In this document: positions 61,330 through 64,000 of the stretch, one piece after another
Layout: the number at the start of each line of letters is the position of its first letter
Position numbering within the stretch: position 1 is the stretch's first letter
Source: CAZIOH01 sp964540815
GTDB taxonomy: Bacteria > Myxococcota_A > Polyangia > Fen-1088
Reading direction: 5' to 3'
Length of the DNA: 64,000 bases
Assembly: GCA_964540815.1 (NCBI GenBank)
Contig: CAZIOH010000007.1
Coordinates: 47,087 to 111,086 of the forward strand
Translations under genes and position numbers: made by a program
The notes under the pieces: model-generated
Databases searched by the model: none
Told to the model about the DNA's origin: nothing
What the model saw: the letters and a program-made list of their open reading frames with translations, nothing else

Positions 61330-62133
61330 ATGCGTACCTTCAGACACGGACAATGGCCAATTCTCGCAGCTTGCGGATTCCTGATCGCGACCGGTTGCGG
61401 GGCGCCCGGCGAGGGCGACGGCTCCGAGAGCGTCAACGAGGCGGCGGTTGCGAGCACCAACGGCCTGAGCTCGATCAATGGCTTGAGCTCGATCAACGGC
61501 TTGAGCTCGATCAACGGCTTGAGCTCGATCAACGGCCTCAGCTCGATCAACGGCCTCAGCCCCACGAAGGGCCTCATGACGACCACCGGCGGCCGCATGA
61601 CGGTGTCTTACCTGGTCCGCTGCGCCCTGACCGCCGACCAGCACATCACGAAGAAGGACCAGAACGGAAACTCGTACACCTACACCGGTGAGCTTGGTTT
61701 CGCCCCCGAATGGGAGAGCGGCGCCTGCGACACCGCCTGCCAAGAATACGTCAGCGCCTGCATGATGGCCCACGTCAACACCACCGGGCAGCACGTTCCT
61801 CTGTGGCTGGTCAGCGACAAGCCCGGCATCGGATTTGGGCTCGACAAGACCAAGTACCCCCACCAGGAGGGTTCGTTCTACGGCAACATCTTCGTCAGCC
61901 CCCCGAAGGCGTTCTACTGCGATGGCAAGGACTTCGCGATCGGCGTCGTGGCGGGCCGGATCGGCAGCAACCAGGTCGGCGCCCCCTACGTCAACAACTG
62001 GACCTGGAACGGCAGCACGTGCAAGAGCCCCAATGGCTGGCAGAACTGCACCCCGGCCGACAACCCCTACTCCGGATCGGGCTTCAAGGCCTGCTCGAGC
62101 TTCAATCACATCGTCACGGTGTGGCGCAACTAA
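61330..62133 (+). CDS. lipoprotein with NGLSSI hexapeptide repeats
   Basis: 267 aa from ATG 61330 with GGAGAAAAG upstream. Lipobox at FLIATGCGAPG. Residues about 44-77 are five perfect NGLSSI hexapeptides plus a final NGLSP, encoded by an 18-bp tandem repeat. The globular part follows (MTVSYLVRCALTADQHITKK, WESGACDTACQEYVSACMMA, GSFYGNIFVSPPKAFYCDGK), Cys-rich and probably disulfide-bonded. I do not recognise a named domain; similar NGLSSI lipoproteins appear to be common in Polyangia. Monocistronic. Surface localisation likely. Confidence 0.85.
   Translation: MRTFRHGQWPILAACGFLIATGCGAPGEGDGSESVNEAAVASTNGLSSINGLSSINGLSSINGLSSINGLSSINGLSPTKGLMTTTGGRMTVSYLVRCALTADQHITKKDQNGNSYTYTGELGFAPEWESGACDTACQEYVSACMMAHVNTTGQHVPLWLVSDKPGIGFGLDKTKYPHQEGSFYGNIFVSPPKAFYCDGKDFAIGVVAGRIGSNQVGAPYVNNWTWNGSTCKSPNGWQNCTPADNPYSGSGFKACSSFNHIVTVWRN
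61459..61560 (+). repeat. 18-bp tandem repeat encoding NGLSSI
   Basis: Five full units of AACGGCCTGAGCTCGATC-type sequence at 61459, 61477, 61495, 61513 and 61531, plus a partial unit. Differences are only synonymous (AAC/AAT, CTG/TTG/CTC), so the peptide is conserved while the DNA drifts slightly. Unit length is a multiple of three, so copy number can vary without frameshift. Confidence 0.9.
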
Positions 62134-62339
62134 TTGGGCGGCTAGCTTAGTGCGTGTCGGGAAATTCGGAGGGCGGTTTCTAGCTCCGCGCAGAGGGGCG
62201 GCGGGGACGGCCCGGCGTCTTTGCCGGCCCTTGCGGGGCTGCGCCCTTCTCCCCCATCCTCCCTGCCAGCCCACCACTCATCCTGCCGTTGCCACCAGGC
62301 TGCGTTCCCCAAGCCCCGTACCAGCTTCGCAAGATTTGC

Positions 62340-62505
62340 GGGTTCCGTCCGGGATCCTCGAGCAAGTCTTCGATCCCTTCTTCACCACCAAGCCGGTCGG
62401 TCTGGCGACCGGCCTCGGCCTCTCCATCTGCCACAACATCGTCACGGGGATGGGCGGCCAGATTTCGGCGACCAGTCGGGGAGGCCCCGGACGCATGCAA
62501 CACCG
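62340..62505 (+). pseudogene. histidine kinase ATPase-domain fragment
   Basis: Frame reads LEQVFDPFFTTKPVGLATGL then GLSICHNIVTGMGGQISATS, the F and G2 boxes of a HATPase_c domain. Everything upstream (H box, N box, sensors) is missing, and the frame runs into unrelated Arg-rich sequence after RGGPGR. A gene relic. Confidence 0.65.
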
Positions 62506-62684
62506 CCGCAGACGGCGTCACACGCCCGATTGAAGCGCTTCGAAACGCGCGCCACTTGCCGCTGGCAATCGTTCGGGTAAGTCTTGCCGTCACAGCCGCA
62601 GACCGGCGCGAAAATCTGAGAGCAGAGCTGCGGCACCTCCTCGGGGACGAAAAGGTGATCGATTGGCGGACGGCCTATGTTCAT
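62442..62684 (-). CDS. Kazal-type protease inhibitor-like small protein, probably truncated
   Basis: 80 aa from ATG 62684. The Kazal core is visible as CSQIFAPVCGCDGKTYPNDC, with later Cys in FNRACDAVCGG. Kazal domains inhibit serine proteases and are normally secreted, yet no signal peptide precedes the domain. The last 15 residues are read through the antisense of the histidine-kinase relic, so the gene seems joined to foreign DNA at its 3' end. Confidence 0.5.
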   Translation of the reverse strand: MNIGRPPIDHLFVPEEVPQLCSQIFAPVCGCDGKTYPNDCQRQVARVSKRFNRACDAVCGGVACVRGLPDWSPKSGRPSP

Positions 62685-62759
62685 CTCCTTGGCAAGCGTT
62701 TGTCGAAATCACCACAAACAATTCTTCGCCGGGCAAGGTGCGGACCAGTCAGGAGATCC

Positions 62760-62839
62760 GAAATTTGACCCAGGTTCTTCCATTTCGGGGCTTCGAACAG
62801 CACGGCCGAAATCGGCCGTTTGAAATCGCCCAGTTAGGG
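62760..62839. repeat. interspersed repeat, copy C (part 1)
   Basis: Contains GAAATTTGACCCAGGTTCTT, CCATTTCGGGGCTTCGAACA, the inverted core ACGGCCGAAATCGGCCGT and TTTGAAATCGCCCAGTTAGG, closely matching 19602-19681. The inverted core is perfect in this copy (ACGGCCGA / TCGGCCGT around AA). The 400 bases after it, to 63242, hold no recognised gene. Confidence 0.6.
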
Positions 62840-63242
62840 TGCGAACCGCACTCGCGTTACGCGGCCGCCCGCTCGGGCAAGACCCACCGATGGGCTCGTA
62901 CGACCCCAACTGGCCGCCGCCGGCGACGGCACGGCTGAACCCGCGTTGGCGTCGGGAGGCGACGCGCGCGCACCGGGCCGATCAGCGGGCCCAAGAGACC
63001 CGCAGGCACAGGCCAGCGCAGCCATCATCGGAGCCACGGCGTCCAACGCCTTCTCCCGAGGAACCCGTTACGCTGCGACCTGAATCGACATGCCGAATCC
63101 CATCGCTCACGCTTACGGCATCAGACAGCTCTCCAAGCCCGAAACCACCGAATCTCCAAATAGCCCCCACCCCGTTTGCGAATATTGCCCACCACCCCGA
63201 GCTGTGGCCCAATACAAAGTTGGATGGACCGGGAGACAAAGA

Positions 63243-63638
63243 GTGCCGAGCGTACTGATCGAAATCCGGCGCGCGATTCCCGCCGAAGAGGAATCCCGAC
63301 TCATGGACGCGGTCCACTCGGCATTGCGAGAGGCCTTCAAGATTCTCCCTGGTGACAGGAACGTGCGCCTGATCGTTTACGAGCCGCATCGCTTCGCCTG
63401 CCCTCCGGAGCGAAGCCAACCGGAACTGTACACGCACATCAGCATCGATGCTTTCGCAGGCCGATCGCTTGATGCGAAGCGATCTCTGTACCATGGCATC
63501 GTCGAAAAGCTGGAAGATCTCGGGATTCCGAGGGACCACGTCAAGATCCTGTTGAGAGAGATCCCGAAGGAGAACTGGGGCATCCGAGGAGGCCACGCGG
63601 GTTGCGACGTCGAGCTGGGCTTCAAGATCGACGTATAG
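63243..63638 (+). CDS. tautomerase-superfamily protein
   Basis: 131 aa from GTG 63243, chosen because it puts Pro directly after the initiator (M-PSVLIEIRRAIPAEEESRL), as the catalytic Pro-1 of this superfamily requires; a longer frame to 63090 would bury it. Body: LREAFKILPGDRNVRLIVYE, SIDAFAGRSLDAKRSLYHGI and KILLREIPKENWGIRGG, as in the two-module 4-oxalocrotonate tautomerase/MSAD-like group of about 130 aa. Such enzymes tautomerise, dehalogenate or decarboxylate small keto acids. GGGAG upstream can serve as ribosome site. Confidence 0.85.
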   Translation: MPSVLIEIRRAIPAEEESRLMDAVHSALREAFKILPGDRNVRLIVYEPHRFACPPERSQPELYTHISIDAFAGRSLDAKRSLYHGIVEKLEDLGIPRDHVKILLREIPKENWGIRGGHAGCDVELGFKIDV

Positions 63639-63815
63639 AGGGGGCGCCGTCCAACCCACCGCAGTCGGCCCACCGAGGACCGCGTCGCCGCCGCCACTGA
63701 ACGGCAGTATCGTTGGGCAGACAAGCGTCACCGCTCGATGGCCCGAGTCTTTCGAGCCGCGCCCAGAACAGGCACCCGGTTGGGCCTTGCCGGAGGCTGG
63801 CGTTAAGACCAGTAC

Positions 63816-64000
63816 CTGCTGCGGCTGCACGACAGCGCCTCTTCCGGAACGCGTACAAGGTTCGGTTGTTGCTCACTCTCCTCGGGACTCCGTTCGAGCG
63901 AATCGAGGCCGACACCGCTCACGGCGCCACCCGCACGCCCGAATTCCTATCGACCATCAACGCAAACGGGCGCGTCCCGGTGCTGGAGTTCGACGCAGGA
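63816..64000 (+). pseudogene. glutathione S-transferase N-terminus, frameshifted and cut by the window edge
   Basis: The thioredoxin-fold start LRLHDSASSG is read from about 63822, then one base is missing and the next frame continues NAYKVRLLLTLLGTPFERIE and NGRVPVLEFDAG to the edge. Ser in the SASSGNAYK motif is the usual GSH-activating position of beta/zeta-like bacterial GSTs. No ATG or GTG precedes it in frame (CTG at 63816 stands where ATG is expected). Either a pseudogene or a single-base sequence error. Confidence 0.6.

Overview
The window is high-GC and reads like a chromosome segment of a myxobacterium, most likely a Polyangiales-type (Sorangium-like) member of Myxococcota. This is inferred from gene content: eukaryote-like Ser/Thr kinases, an FHA-sigma54 activator, PEGA/TPR proteins, many Gly/Ser-rich lipoproteins, two DUF1552/DUF1592 pairs and GH6 cellulases. 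No rRNA, tRNA, CRISPR array or intact insertion sequence was seen. Intact operons alternate with stretches of broken genes and transposase relics.

Layout. 1-13.8 kb: an edge-cut PAS/GAF sensor divergent from a single-domain response regulator, a stand-alone LigD-type DNA ligase, a CheB...receiver relic, a DUF4412-like protein, a PfpI/DJ-1 protein, a six-repeat lipoprotein, an SDR, a coupled HTTM gene pair and two secreted proteins. 14.0-17.5 kb: DUF1592/DUF1552 pair 1. 17.5-21.2 kb: a decayed zone (esterase and DUF1801 remnants, IS3 OrfA relic, interspersed repeat) around a Cys-rich protein made of near-identical 162-bp repeats. 21.2-22.6 kb: a kinase with a cyclic-nucleotide-binding domain. 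22.8-33.0 kb: an eight-gene minus-strand operon built around an encapsulin shell protein. 33.5-38.1 kb: three secreted or surface proteins. 38.2-42.7 kb: relics plus a PAAR-M91 metallopeptidase (type VI effector-like) with a candidate immunity gene. 42.7-56.3 kb: a cellulose-related regulon. 56.3-64 kb: another decayed zone (11-bp-duplicated oxidoreductase, IS256 and serine hydrolase relics) with a MazEF pair, an NGLSSI-repeat lipoprotein, a tautomerase and an edge-cut GST.

Two systems stand out. (1) The encapsulin operon combines a nucleotide-cyclase/AAA-ATPase/TPR regulator, a DUF3237-truncated globin fusion, an Ig-like protein, the encapsulin, a 130-aa helical protein, a second DUF3237 protein, a phytoene-desaturase-like FAD enzyme and an isoprenyl diphosphate synthase. 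The genes overlap or nearly abut. I infer a haem- and isoprenoid-linked compartment under cyclic-nucleotide control.

(2) The cellulose locus contains a membrane protein with a cytosolic Ser/Thr kinase and an apparently catalytic GH6 ectodomain, a separate GH6 lipoprotein, three lipoproteins with carbohydrate-binding-like features and a DUF1592/DUF1552 pair. At three places an upstream GGACGTCC element precedes a strong -24/-12 (sigma54) match. An FHA-sigma54 activator is encoded beside them, so a self-contained regulon can be proposed from sequence alone.
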